Part shown: positions 54,428 to 62,915 of the stretch, piece by piece
How the letters are laid out: every line of letters starts with the position of its first letter
Numbering within the stretch: the stretch's first letter is position 1
The notes under the pieces: model-generated
The model's database searches: none
The model's input: only the letters and a program-made list of their open reading frames with translations
Told to the model about the DNA's origin: nothing
Assembly (NCBI RefSeq): GCF_900176355.1
Contig: NZ_FWXI01000014.1
Location: 62,001-126,000, forward strand
Direction: 5' to 3'
Source: Sporomusa malonica
GTDB lineage: Bacteria > Bacillota > Negativicutes > Sporomusales > Sporomusaceae
Length of the DNA: 64,000 bases
Made by a program: the position numbers and the translations under genes

Positions 54428-55369
54428 ATGAGGGTACTATTAATATTTATTGATGGGTTTGGTTTAGGAAGTAATAATCCTGAGATCAATCCGCTAGTAC
54501 GTTTTGGCCTTCCTACTTTCAATGAGGTGTTTGGTCAGCCAATAACCCATGATATTGGTTCAATTATTACGCCGGAAAGCTGTTTAATTCCGATTGATGC
54601 TACGTTAGGCGTGACCGGGCTGCCCCAAAGCGCAACAGGGCAGGCTGCTATTCTTACTGGTATAAATACTGCCAGAGCAATGGGGCGTCATATACAGGCC
54701 TTTCCAGGGCCTCAACTATCTAAGATTATTAGTGACGACAATATTATGAAGAAGCTAACAGAGAATGGCCTCACGGCAACTTCAGCAAATATGTATACAC
54801 CAGATTACTTTGAACTAGTGGCTAAGCGTAAGCGTCGTCATTCGGCAATTACACTGGCAGCCATGAGTACTGGTATGACACTTAGGTCATTGCCGGAAAT
54901 GAAAATCGGTGAGGCTGTCTATCAAGATATTACTAATGAAATGCTCTCAGATTTTGGAATAGATGGTATTCCCGTAATAAGTCCAATGCAAGCCGCTAAT
55001 AATTTGGTTAATATTTCCAGGAAATATTCCTTTACTATCTTTGAATATTTTCAGACAGACCGAGCAGGTCACAAGCAGAATTGGCAGTACGCGAAACGGA
55101 TTCTAGGAATACTGGATGAATTCATTAGTGGGGTTTATAAACGGCTGTCTGCCGATACTTTACTAATTATAACAAGTGACCATGGCAATTTTGAGGATAT
55201 GAGTGCTAAAACCCATACATTCAGTAAGGTTCCGCTCATTGCCCTTGGGCATCAAGCAAAAAAATTGGTAAGTGGTATTACTGATTTAACAGGTATTGCT
55301 CCTGCTATAATAGAGGTTTTGGGAAAGGATGATCTATGTGATAGAATTACTTGCGCCTGTCGGCAGTAA
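54428..55369 (+). CDS. Alkaline phosphatase-superfamily metalloenzyme (phosphoglycerate mutase-like)
   Basis: Protein of 313 residues with the metalloenzyme fold: LLIFIDGFGLGSNNP at the N-terminus (first metal Asp), LPQSATGQAAILTGINTARAM (nucleophile Ser/Thr region near 66-82), FEYFQTDRAGH (near 203), and TSDHGNFEDMSAKTHT (near 245) for the second metal cluster. It resembles iPGM/phosphopentomutase but is shorter than either. ATG 54428 follows a weak GAGAG. It overlaps the next gene by 32 bases. Substrate unknown. Confidence 0.85.
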   Translation: MRVLLIFIDGFGLGSNNPEINPLVRFGLPTFNEVFGQPITHDIGSIITPESCLIPIDATLGVTGLPQSATGQAAILTGINTARAMGRHIQAFPGPQLSKIISDDNIMKKLTENGLTATSANMYTPDYFELVAKRKRRHSAITLAAMSTGMTLRSLPEMKIGEAVYQDITNEMLSDFGIDGIPVISPMQAANNLVNISRKYSFTIFEYFQTDRAGHKQNWQYAKRILGILDEFISGVYKRLSADTLLIITSDHGNFEDMSAKTHTFSKVPLIALGHQAKKLVSGITDLTGIAPAIIEVLGKDDLCDRITCACRQ

Positions 55370-57836
55370 AGAAGCTCTGGTTGCGGCAATAGAAGGCGGG
55401 GCAGATGCTATTTACCTTGGAGGCAAAATGTTTGGTGCCAGACATTACGCCCCTAATTTTACTGATGATGAATTGGCGGAGGCCGTACGGTTTGCCCATT
55501 TGCGTGGTGTATTGGTATTTGTTACAGTTAATACATTGCTGGATGATAGTGAGCTATCCGCTTTGGTGGATTATTTACGGCATTTATATGATATAGGCGT
55601 GGACGCCATTATTGTGCAGGATTTGGGTGTGGCCGTAGTAGCCAAGAAAGTAGTGCCTAATTTGCCTCTTCATGCCAGCACGCAAATGACGGCTCATAAT
55701 TTAGAGGGTGTCAATTTCTTGGCCGATTTGGGCTTTGAAAGAGTGGTGCTAGCGCGGGAACTGCCGCTTACTGATATTGAATACATATGTAAAAATAGTT
55801 CAGTAGAAATAGAGACCTTTATTCATGGCGCGTTATGCATTTCTTATTCGGGACAATGCCTGATGAGCAGTATGATTGGTGGTCGCAGCGGCAATCGTGG
55901 CCGTTGTGCCCAGCCCTGCCGCCTACCCTATACCCTTGTTGACGCCAGTGGCAATGATGTCCTAAGTCAGGCAGATGCTGGTGAATATTTATTGAGTCCG
56001 AAAGATTTTAATACTATAGAGATATTGCCTAAACTTATTGAGGCAGGGGTTGCCTCTTTTAAGATCGAAGGCCGGATGAAGCGTCCGGAATATGTTGCCG
56101 TTGTTGTTGATGCTTACCGGCGAGCGATTGAACGCTATCTGGAAAAACGGGACAATTATGGCGTCAGTCAGCAAGATAAGAAGGATTTAGCACAGATCTT
56201 TAACCGTGACTTTACTACCGCGCATCTTTATGGAAAAAATGGACGCAATATGATGAGTGACCGGCGTCCCAATAACCGTGGGGTACGGGTTGGCCGGGTA
56301 CTTAGTTATCAGGCAGCAGGCAAGATTGCTGTAATTAAATTGGACGAGCCACTGGCCATCGGCGATATTATTGAGTTCTGGGTTAAAGTTGGCGGACGGG
56401 TCAATGTCACTGTTCGTGCTATGACTGTTAATGGCAGTCCTGTTACCGAAGCCCAGGCCAATACCGCGGTAGCTATCTCGGTAAGTTCGCCTGTTCGCGA
56501 TAACGACCGAGTATTTAAGGTATTTGACGCTAAGCTGATGGAGCGGGCTAGAGCGTACTTTGGCAGAGCAGAGGCTGTGCGACGGATACCGGTCGATGTT
56601 ACGGTAACAGTTGAAGAAGGTAAGCCAATGGTAATATCCTTGCAAGACTCCGAGGGATTTACCGGTCAGGCTCAAACAGCGTTTATAGCGGAAAAGGCGT
56701 TAAAAAGACCCCTTACACCAGATACTATTGCTAAACAAATTGAGCGAATGGGAACTACTATCTTTTCGCTGACTAATCTGGATTGTTCGATTCAAGGCGA
56801 AGTAATGGTGCCGATCAGCGAAATCAATGATGCCAGACGCCGGGCAGTAGAACAGCTTGAGGCTGCACGTCTGGCAAAGTTTGATAGGCCGGAGCTGCCT
56901 AAAGACAAAGCTATTGGAGCGCTAGTGCCGCAGGTGCGAACAACGTCACCAGGGAAGAAACCAGAACTTGTGGTAAATGTTGATGCTGTTGATAAATTAA
57001 AGGTTGCTGTTGATAGCGGCGCAGATATTATCATGTTTGGTGGCGAATGTTTTGGCAAACGCGCATTATCTGCCGAAGAATATCAGAATGCGGCAGCTTA
57101 TGTCCGGCAGCACGGCCGTAAGATTGTTTTTAATACACCACGCTTGGTACAGCAAAGTCAAATACCTGAGATAAAAGAGAATGTTTTTCTGTTTAATGAG
57201 ATTAAGCCTGATGCTATAAGTGTAGGTAATATTGGCACACTTCAAATGCTCAAAGAGTTTACTACTATTCCATTGCACGGAGATTACCCGTTAAATATAT
57301 ACAACAGTGTTACTGCAAAGTATTTTAGTGACTTAGGGTTAGCCAGTCTAACATTTTCGCCAGAACTTAATTTTGCTCAAGTCGAAGAACTGGCTGCTAA
57401 AAAGCTGGCCCCAGTAGAATGTTTGGTGCATGGATATTTAACCCTTATGATTTCCGACTATTGTATGCCTGGCAGTTTCTTAGGCGGACAGGATATTAAG
57501 AATTGCGATCAAGCTTGTCTGCGTGGTCAATATTGGATAAAGGATAGAATGAATGAGTTGTTTCCTATAGCGACTGATCAATTTTGCCGCATGCATATTC
57601 TCAATGCGAAAGAATTATCCATGCTGCCGCATATTCCACGGCTCATGCGCGCCGGTCTGAGTCGACTCCGGTTTGAGGCTAAATATAGCTCAATAAAGGA
57701 AGTTGCCCGTATTACTAGACTGTACCGTGAGCTAATTGATCAGGGGGAGCGTCACCCGCTTATCCTCCAAGACAAAACTGCCAGTGCAGAGCATGAACAT
57801 ATTACACGAGGTCATTATTTTAGAGGCGTATTATAG
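55338..57836 (+). CDS. Peptidase U32 family protein, long form
   Basis: Protein of 832 residues with U32 domains: LLAPVGSKEALVAAIEGGAD, AIYLGGKMFGARHYAPNF, PLHASTQMTAHNLEG, ETFIHGALCISYSGQCLMSS with the cysteine cluster CAQPCRLPY, DUF3656 in the middle, and a second half-barrel (NVDAVDKLKVAVDSGADIIMFGG). Related to RlhA-type tRNA/rRNA hydroxylation proteins and collagenase-like enzymes. GTG 55338 is preferred because GGGAAAGGAT lies 9 bases upstream and it matches the family start; ATG 55329 is in frame. Confidence 0.92.
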   Translation: MIELLAPVGSKEALVAAIEGGADAIYLGGKMFGARHYAPNFTDDELAEAVRFAHLRGVLVFVTVNTLLDDSELSALVDYLRHLYDIGVDAIIVQDLGVAVVAKKVVPNLPLHASTQMTAHNLEGVNFLADLGFERVVLARELPLTDIEYICKNSSVEIETFIHGALCISYSGQCLMSSMIGGRSGNRGRCAQPCRLPYTLVDASGNDVLSQADAGEYLLSPKDFNTIEILPKLIEAGVASFKIEGRMKRPEYVAVVVDAYRRAIERYLEKRDNYGVSQQDKKDLAQIFNRDFTTAHLYGKNGRNMMSDRRPNNRGVRVGRVLSYQAAGKIAVIKLDEPLAIGDIIEFWVKVGGRVNVTVRAMTVNGSPVTEAQANTAVAISVSSPVRDNDRVFKVFDAKLMERARAYFGRAEAVRRIPVDVTVTVEEGKPMVISLQDSEGFTGQAQTAFIAEKALKRPLTPDTIAKQIERMGTTIFSLTNLDCSIQGEVMVPISEINDARRRAVEQLEAARLAKFDRPELPKDKAIGALVPQVRTTSPGKKPELVVNVDAVDKLKVAVDSGADIIMFGGECFGKRALSAEEYQNAAAYVRQHGRKIVFNTPRLVQQSQIPEIKENVFLFNEIKPDAISVGNIGTLQMLKEFTTIPLHGDYPLNIYNSVTAKYFSDLGLASLTFSPELNFAQVEELAAKKLAPVECLVHGYLTLMISDYCMPGSFLGGQDIKNCDQACLRGQYWIKDRMNELFPIATDQFCRMHILNAKELSMLPHIPRLMRAGLSRLRFEAKYSSIKEVARITRLYRELIDQGERHPLILQDKTASAEHEHITRGHYFRGVL

Positions 57837-57857
57837 TGTTATTAGAGGAGAATTTAC

Positions 57858-60218
57858 ATGGAAGCATCCGTGTTGTCAACATTAGAATATAATAAGATTC
57901 GGGATATGCTGGCCGAACGTACTGGTTCAATTATTGGGCGGGAGCTTGCAGAAAGCTTAGTGCCTGTGAATGATGCCAGCCAAGTAAAAGAGCGACTTGC
58001 TGAAACCGCCGAAGCACGCGTGGTAATGAACAATGTACCTAGTGTGCCGCTCGGGGGAATTCGCGACGTACGTGCTACAATAAAAAGGGCTGAACTAGGT
58101 GCTATTCTGGAACCGCATGAATTATTGGCTGTAGCGAGTACACTATATGCTGCCAGACGTATGAAGAGTTTTTTTACTGACTTGACTGTAGAAACACCGC
58201 TTTTGGGGTCTATAGCTGGACAGATCATCGTATTAAGGAATATCGAAACCACAGTTGAAACAACTGTGACCGAACAAGGTTTGATCAGAGATGATGCCAG
58301 CAGCGAGCTTTCCAAGCTGCGACGCGAGATAAGGCAAGCACAAAGCCGAGTTAAAGAAAAACTTGATAGTATTTTACGGTCTGGCGAATACCAAAAGTAT
58401 TTTCAGGATACGTTAGTCACTATGCGTGGCGACCGGTATGTGATTCCGATTAAACAGGAATTCCGTAATAATTTCCCTGGAATTGTGCATGATCAATCAG
58501 CCAGTGGTGCTACCTTGTTTATTGAACCAATTGCTATAGTCAATTTAAATAATGATATAAAGCAGCTTGTGGCTGCCGAAAAAACCGAAATTGAACGAAT
58601 TTTAACAGTGGTAACCGGGCAGATAGCTAAAGTGTCAGAAACCATAGCAAACAACCTTGCCATCTTAGCCCGTATGGACTTTGTTTTTGCTAAAGCAAAA
58701 CTGAGTATTGATATGCGGGCTATCGAGCCAGTGATCAATCAGCAGGGCTATGTCAATCTGATTCAAGCGAGGCACCCGCTGATTCCCAGTGAACATGTGG
58801 TGCCGATTGATGTTCATCTTGGGCGGCATTTTACTACCTTGCTGATTACTGGACCTAACACAGGTGGTAAAACGGTAACCCTAAAAACTGTGGGTTTATT
58901 TGCGCTTATGACTCAAGCAGGTTTATTTGTGCCAGCTGCGCCTGATTCTGAGATGCCGATTATCGGCAATATTTTCGCCGATATAGGCGATGAACAGAGT
59001 ATTGAACAAAGTTTGAGCACATTCTCTGGGCATATGACCAATCTAGTTGCGATACTAAAAAAAATAGACGCTAATGATTTGGTGCTTATCGATGAAATCG
59101 GAGCAGGTACCGACCCGAGTGAAGGGGCTGCTTTGGCGATGTCTATTCTTGAGTACATTCATAGTATCGGCGCTAAGACTATTGCCACTACGCATTATAG
59201 TGAATTAAAAACATTTGCTTACACCAGACATGGAATTGAGAATGCCAGCGTAGAATTTGATATACAAACCCTGCGTCCTACCTATCGCCTTCTTATTGGA
59301 ATACCTGGCAGCAGTAATGCGTTTGCCATTAGCCGGCGACTCGGGTTAACAGATGGAATTATAGCTCGGGCTAAAGAATTAATAAATAAAGAACACACCG
59401 ATTTTGAAACAATTCTGCACGCATTAGAGGAACAGAAGAAATCATTTACTGCCCGAGTCGATGAAGTAAAGCGCTTAGAACAGGAATTAAACAACACAAA
59501 ACAAAAAATATCTATTAAAGAGCAGAGTCTTGCGGAAAAACGAACTGCTGTATTGGCTAAAGCACAGGAAGAAGCAGCTGCTGTTATCAGGCAAGCCAAG
59601 CGCAATGCGGAAGAAATAATTGCTGAGTTAAAAGCTCAGTTTTCTGAACATAGCGGGCGAGAGAGGCAGAATGCCATCGAGAATGCCCGGCGGAAGCTAA
59701 AGTCAAGTAGTAATGAAGTTCATAGATTTGATCAGGACGAACAGGGAAATTTACCTGAGTTATCGGCAGAAATTCTAAAGCCAGGTATGAAGGTCTATGT
59801 TGCGACATTAAAACAGCAAGGAGAAATATTAGCGGTAGGCGGCACAGATGTTACGGTACAGCTTGGAGTGTTAAAATTCACAGTACCAATATCTGTTTGC
59901 CGGCTGCTGTCTGAATCAGGTAAGCCTAAAGAAATAACGACAACTAGACATGTTAACATGACCAAGGTAGAAACGGCCGCAAGGCAGATTGACATTCGAG
60001 GCATGACGATTGAGGAAGCTGAGACGATACTTGATAAATATATTGATGATGCGATACTGTCGGGCTTAAACGAGGTGCTCATTATCCACGGAAAGGGTAC
60101 AGGCGCGCTACGAAAAGGAGTAAAAGCGTATCTTGAAACTCACCCGTATATAAAAGGTATACGCATAGCCGAACTTAACGAAGGTGGCACTGGTGCCACT
60201 GTAGCTAGATTGGCTTAG
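57858..60218 (+). CDS. mutS2: MutS2 endonuclease/ATPase
   Basis: Protein of 786 residues, standard length. It has MutS core and lever helices, ATPase with GPNTGGKTVTLKT (Walker A, near 334) and LVLIDEIGAGTDPSEG (Walker B, near 413), an extended coiled coil (about 510-640) and a C-terminal Smr nuclease domain (from about 712, DIRGMTIEEAE and LIIHGKGTGALRKGV). It suppresses recombination or rescues collided ribosomes in Firmicutes. ATG 57858 follows TAGAGGAGAATTTAC. Confidence 0.97.
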   Translation: MEASVLSTLEYNKIRDMLAERTGSIIGRELAESLVPVNDASQVKERLAETAEARVVMNNVPSVPLGGIRDVRATIKRAELGAILEPHELLAVASTLYAARRMKSFFTDLTVETPLLGSIAGQIIVLRNIETTVETTVTEQGLIRDDASSELSKLRREIRQAQSRVKEKLDSILRSGEYQKYFQDTLVTMRGDRYVIPIKQEFRNNFPGIVHDQSASGATLFIEPIAIVNLNNDIKQLVAAEKTEIERILTVVTGQIAKVSETIANNLAILARMDFVFAKAKLSIDMRAIEPVINQQGYVNLIQARHPLIPSEHVVPIDVHLGRHFTTLLITGPNTGGKTVTLKTVGLFALMTQAGLFVPAAPDSEMPIIGNIFADIGDEQSIEQSLSTFSGHMTNLVAILKKIDANDLVLIDEIGAGTDPSEGAALAMSILEYIHSIGAKTIATTHYSELKTFAYTRHGIENASVEFDIQTLRPTYRLLIGIPGSSNAFAISRRLGLTDGIIARAKELINKEHTDFETILHALEEQKKSFTARVDEVKRLEQELNNTKQKISIKEQSLAEKRTAVLAKAQEEAAAVIRQAKRNAEEIIAELKAQFSEHSGRERQNAIENARRKLKSSSNEVHRFDQDEQGNLPELSAEILKPGMKVYVATLKQQGEILAVGGTDVTVQLGVLKFTVPISVCRLLSESGKPKEITTTRHVNMTKVETAARQIDIRGMTIEEAETILDKYIDDAILSGLNEVLIIHGKGTGALRKGVKAYLETHPYIKGIRIAELNEGGTGATVARLA

Positions 60219-60264
60219 TATAGATCTACAAGCATATTTATTTTTTTTGGGGGGAGAAGCGAGC

Positions 60265-60795
60265 ATGATTATCCAAAGTAAAGAGATTGAGCAGCGTGCT
60301 ATTGAGCATGTTGCAGATTTGATGTGTGTAGCTGCCCGGACAGCGCCTAAGGGCCGGGGAATAGACAATTTAGTGGTAATGACTGTAAAGGGAAGAACTA
60401 AAGATCAACTTGTCGAAGAAATGAAAAAAATCGCTCAAGTGAGCGGTGCGCAGTTTTTTGAACGTGATGCTAAATGTTTGGAGAAAACGCAGCTAGCAGT
60501 ATTGCTCGGACAAAAAGTCAAGCCTATGGGTGTTCAGCCTTGCGGTTATTGCGGGTATGCTAACTGTAAAGAGAATACTGAGGAGTCGGGAATGTGCGCT
60601 ATCAGCGTTGGTGACTTGGGTATTGCCCTGGGGTCAGCGGTCAGCGTAGCTGCTCAGCATCATGTTGACAACAGAATTATGTTTTCCATTGGTCGTGCTG
60701 CACTTAATCTTGATATATTTGAAGAAGATGTAAAAATTGCTTACGGTATTCCGCTGAGTGTGTCAGGGAAAAGTCCATTTTTTGATCGGGCATAA
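60265..60795 (+). CDS. DUF2148 ferredoxin-domain protein
   Basis: Protein of 176 residues: helix-rich N-terminus (IEQRAIEHVADLMCVAARTA), a cysteine cluster CGYCGYANCKEN (about 98-109) plus CAIS (about 117) that could bind an iron-sulfur cluster, and a C-terminal conserved SIGRAALNLDIF. It matches DUF2148 of anaerobes. ATG 60265 follows GGGGGGAGAAGCGAGC. Function unknown; a redox role is inferred. Confidence 0.88.
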   Translation: MIIQSKEIEQRAIEHVADLMCVAARTAPKGRGIDNLVVMTVKGRTKDQLVEEMKKIAQVSGAQFFERDAKCLEKTQLAVLLGQKVKPMGVQPCGYCGYANCKENTEESGMCAISVGDLGIALGSAVSVAAQHHVDNRIMFSIGRAALNLDIFEEDVKIAYGIPLSVSGKSPFFDRA

Positions 60796-60801
60796 AGCAA
60801 A

Positions 60802-60849
60802 CAAAAAAACAGAGGTACACTTGAAAGTAAAGTGTACCTCTGTTTTTTT
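60802..60849. terminator. Bidirectional terminator
   Basis: AAACAGAGGTACACTT / AAGTGTACCTCTGTTT between convergent genes, with a TTTTTTT tail on the plus strand. Confidence 0.92.
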
Positions 60850-60853
60850 GTTT

Positions 60854-61447
60854 TTAGAAGTTGTTTTTCCAGTTTAGATATCGTCCATAATTTTTGCCTT
60901 CTGCATCTTCGGAATCTTCGCCCTCTTGGGGCGATACTGGCGGTTGCTTAAGTGCTGGTGCCGGCTGTTGATTGAGAACAGGCGGGGGGGGAGGTTCAGA
61001 TTGTTTTGGCGGCTCGTGCTTAGGCTCAGGCTTACTCTCAGGTTTGGGCTTTTCTTGGGTGCCGCCGCCGAGATTGTTCAATAATCCCAATACTGTACCC
61101 ATAGTACTTGGATTGAGTTTGGACTTAAGCTGAGGACTGTTTAGTAATGGTAGAAGTGACATTAAGGTATCAGGCGAGAGGCCGCTGCCGCCGATACCGC
61201 TGCCACCATCACCGCCCTTTGTCAAGTCACCCAGTAACTTATGTAGGGGATTATTGCTGGCTGCCGATTGAGTTTGGATGGGCTGGCTGACGGCATTGTT
61301 TTTGTTAACAATGGAAAATAAGCATAACAGTGCTAAAACAGAAATTAGATTGTCAGGGCCTGCCCCAGCATTAATAGTAGCGTCCAGCATCCGGGTTATT
61401 GAACCCAATAGCGATGATGAGCTTGGATTATCGGTATCGTTCGGCAT
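60854..61447 (-). CDS. Hypothetical Gly/Pro-rich protein downstream of YbaB-like gene
   Basis: Protein of 197 residues, unrecognised. The N-terminal half carries one hydrophobic segment (NLISVLALLCLFSIV, about 33-47), Leu/Ser/Gly-rich helices and a GDGGSGIGGSG linker. The C-terminal third is a Pro/Glu/Lys-rich tail (KPKPESKPEPKHEPP) ending in YLNWKNNF. ATG at 61447 follows AAGGAGGCGGTACT on the minus strand. Twelve bases downstream of the ybaB-like gene, so probably co-transcribed. Possibly membrane-associated or coat-related. Confidence 0.75.
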   Translation of the reverse strand: MPNDTDNPSSSSLLGSITRMLDATINAGAGPDNLISVLALLCLFSIVNKNNAVSQPIQTQSAASNNPLHKLLGDLTKGGDGGSGIGGSGLSPDTLMSLLPLLNSPQLKSKLNPSTMGTVLGLLNNLGGGTQEKPKPESKPEPKHEPPKQSEPPPPPVLNQQPAPALKQPPVSPQEGEDSEDAEGKNYGRYLNWKNNF

Positions 61448-61459
61448 AGTACCGCCTCC

Positions 61460-61780
61460 TTAAAACATGCCAGGGATTTTAGGTAGGTTTAAATCTGTAG
61501 CAAGTTTACTCATGGCTTCCTGGTTTAAATCCCGTGATTTAGTTAGAGCATTATTTATCGTAGCTGTCAATAAGTCTTGCAGTAAAGCTGCATTATCTGC
61601 CACAAGGTATTTTGCATTTAACTGGATCGTGATAAGCTCCTGCTGACCGTTTACAGTTATTTTTACAACATCGCCGCTCGATACCTCTATTCGTTCCTGT
61701 TTAAGCTGCTCCTGAATATTGTCGACATTACTCTGGACTTTTTTAACCATTTCCATAATATTTCCGAATTGTTCAAACAC
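61460..61780 (-). CDS. YbaB/EbfC-family nucleoid-associated protein
   Basis: Protein of 106 residues with the YbaB pattern: an N-terminal helix (FEQFGNIMEMVKKVQSNVDN), ERIEVSSGDVVKITVNGQQE in the sheet, and LLQDLLTATINNALTKSRDL in the C-terminal helix. GTG 61780 is chosen because AGGAGG lies 7 bases upstream; GTG 61789 overlaps the ribosome site. It is not next to dnaX-recR, so it may be an extra paralogue rather than the standard EbfC. Confidence 0.85.
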   Translation of the reverse strand: MFEQFGNIMEMVKKVQSNVDNIQEQLKQERIEVSSGDVVKITVNGQQELITIQLNAKYLVADNAALLQDLLTATINNALTKSRDLNQEAMSKLATDLNLPKIPGMF

Positions 61781-61800
61781 TATATGCACCTCCTATATTT

Positions 61801-61891
61801 TATCCTGATAGAAAGTATAACTTTCTCCTGGATAAGGGCAACATCGGCTTCCGCTTTCGCCAAAGGCTCGGCGCAAGCCGTGTTTTCTTTA
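61801..61891 (+). repeat. Dispersed two-hairpin repeat, A-type copy R4
   Basis: TATCCTGATAGAAAGTATAA then CTTTCTCCTGGATAAGGG, followed by the same A module as R2. It starts about 12 bases upstream of the YbaB-like ribosome site, so it lies in that gene's 5' region. Confidence 0.9.
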
Positions 61892-62009
61892 TCCAATTTA
61901 TTCAGTTTAGGATTTTTTGTGAGTGTCCAAACTTCGGGAGAAACCAAATACTCGTATCTCTCATATATTGGAGTAAGAAAAAATTCATTATGAAGGGTGG
62001 GTGGGAAAG

Positions 62010-62402
62010 ATGCGCGTGCGAAAGTATCAGCGAACTGCAGGGGGGCATGTAGAACGATCGGATAAAGTGGTGAAAAACGAAATTGAAACCACAGAACAAG
62101 TAGAAGAGCGACCGGCGCCACTGCCGGCAGCAATACCAAAAAAACAACAGAACTCTCGCGGACCGGCTGCCTTATTTAGAAAAGTGATAGAAAATCCTAA
62201 CTTCAATATTCAGTTGATGGTAATTATATTGAGTCTGGCTTCCGAAAATTTCTCCATGGACAGGCGAATTGATTCTATGTCTTCTACTGTAGATAAAATC
62301 CGGAATGTTACCGATGTAATTAATAGTACAATGCAGTCAGTGAAAGTAGCGACAGATGCTCCCAAACAAATCAGAAGATTATTTGAAATAAACAAAAATT
62401 AG
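62010..62402 (+). CDS. Hypothetical protein
   Basis: Unrecognised protein of 130 residues. A basic N-terminus (MRVRKYQRTAGGH), a charged and Pro-rich linker (about 25-55), then FNIQLMVIILSLAS as one short hydrophobic helix and an amphipathic C-terminal helix (MDRRIDSMSSTVDKIRNVTD) suitable for coiled coil. ATG 62010 follows GAAGGGTGGGTGGGAAAG. Followed by two small glycine-rich membrane proteins. Function unknown. Confidence 0.7.
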   Translation: MRVRKYQRTAGGHVERSDKVVKNEIETTEQVEERPAPLPAAIPKKQQNSRGPAALFRKVIENPNFNIQLMVIILSLASENFSMDRRIDSMSSTVDKIRNVTDVINSTMQSVKVATDAPKQIRRLFEINKN

Positions 62403-62516
62403 CCATCAAATGTAAGCTAAGGCCAGTAACACTTCTTCCTTAAACTGTATATATTGAAGTAGAAGGGCGGGCGGTACTTCGCCCTCATTAATAGATAAAT
62501 TAAGGAGGTAGTTTAA

Positions 62517-62618
62517 ATGTCTCGTTGTGGGTTTGGCGGTAATGGATTTAGCGGCATCTGGATTATCATCATTATCCTGTTACTGTTCTTTTTTGAGGGC
62601 GACGACACTTCTTTATAA
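62517..62618 (+). CDS. YjcZ-like small membrane protein, 33 residues
   Basis: Tiny gene: MSRCGFGGNGFSGIWIIIII then LLLFFFEGDDTSL. A Gly/Phe-rich head, one hydrophobic helix (FSGIWIIIIILLLFFF) and an acidic tail resemble YjcZ/CotT-type sporulation miniproteins of Bacilli. ATG 62517 follows TAAGGAGGTAGTTTAA, a strong ribosome site. Likely real. Confidence 0.75.
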   Translation: MSRCGFGGNGFSGIWIIIIILLLFFFEGDDTSL

Positions 62619-62731
62619 TCTCCCTACTTACACTAGGCACATGCTGTAAAGTGTGTGACAAAAAAAACACAAGGTTCATATATTGCATTAAAGAGAAAGC
62701 ACTCTTTAAGATGAGAGAAGGAGGAAATACA

Positions 62732-62851
62732 ATGGGACGTGGATTTGGCGGAGGATTTGGCGGAGGATTCGGAAATAGTTGGGTAATTATTATCATTATC
62801 ATCATACTATTACTTTGTTTCTGCCAGGACGATTGTAATACACCCTGTTAA
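62732..62851 (+). CDS. YjcZ-like small membrane protein, 39 residues
   Basis: Second miniprotein: MGRGFGGGFGGGFGNSW followed by IIIIIIILLLCFCQDDC. A tandem GFGG head, one poly-Ile/Leu helix and a cysteine-rich tail (CFCQDDCNTPC). ATG 62732 follows AGAAGGAGGAAATACA; the frame is open upstream but lacks a ribosome site. Probably a paralogue of the 33-residue protein at 62517. Spore or membrane role inferred from family resemblance. Confidence 0.78.
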   Translation: MGRGFGGGFGGGFGNSWVIIIIIIILLLCFCQDDCNTPC

Positions 62852-62883
62852 TTACTAATAAATGTATATGCGCTTAAATTGAA

Positions 62884-62914
62884 AAACACGCGTAATTTTT
62901 ACGCGTGTTTTTTT
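62884..62914. terminator. Terminator between convergent genes
   Basis: AACACGCGTAA / TTACGCGTGTTTTTTT serves the small-protein genes and perhaps the PBP gene. Confidence 0.88.
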
Positions 62915-62915
62915 A

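Noticed and set aside
61780..62139. Minus-strand 119-residue frame upstream of the YbaB-like gene
   Set aside because: It consists of repeat R4 and the antisense of the gene at 62010; no ribosome site.
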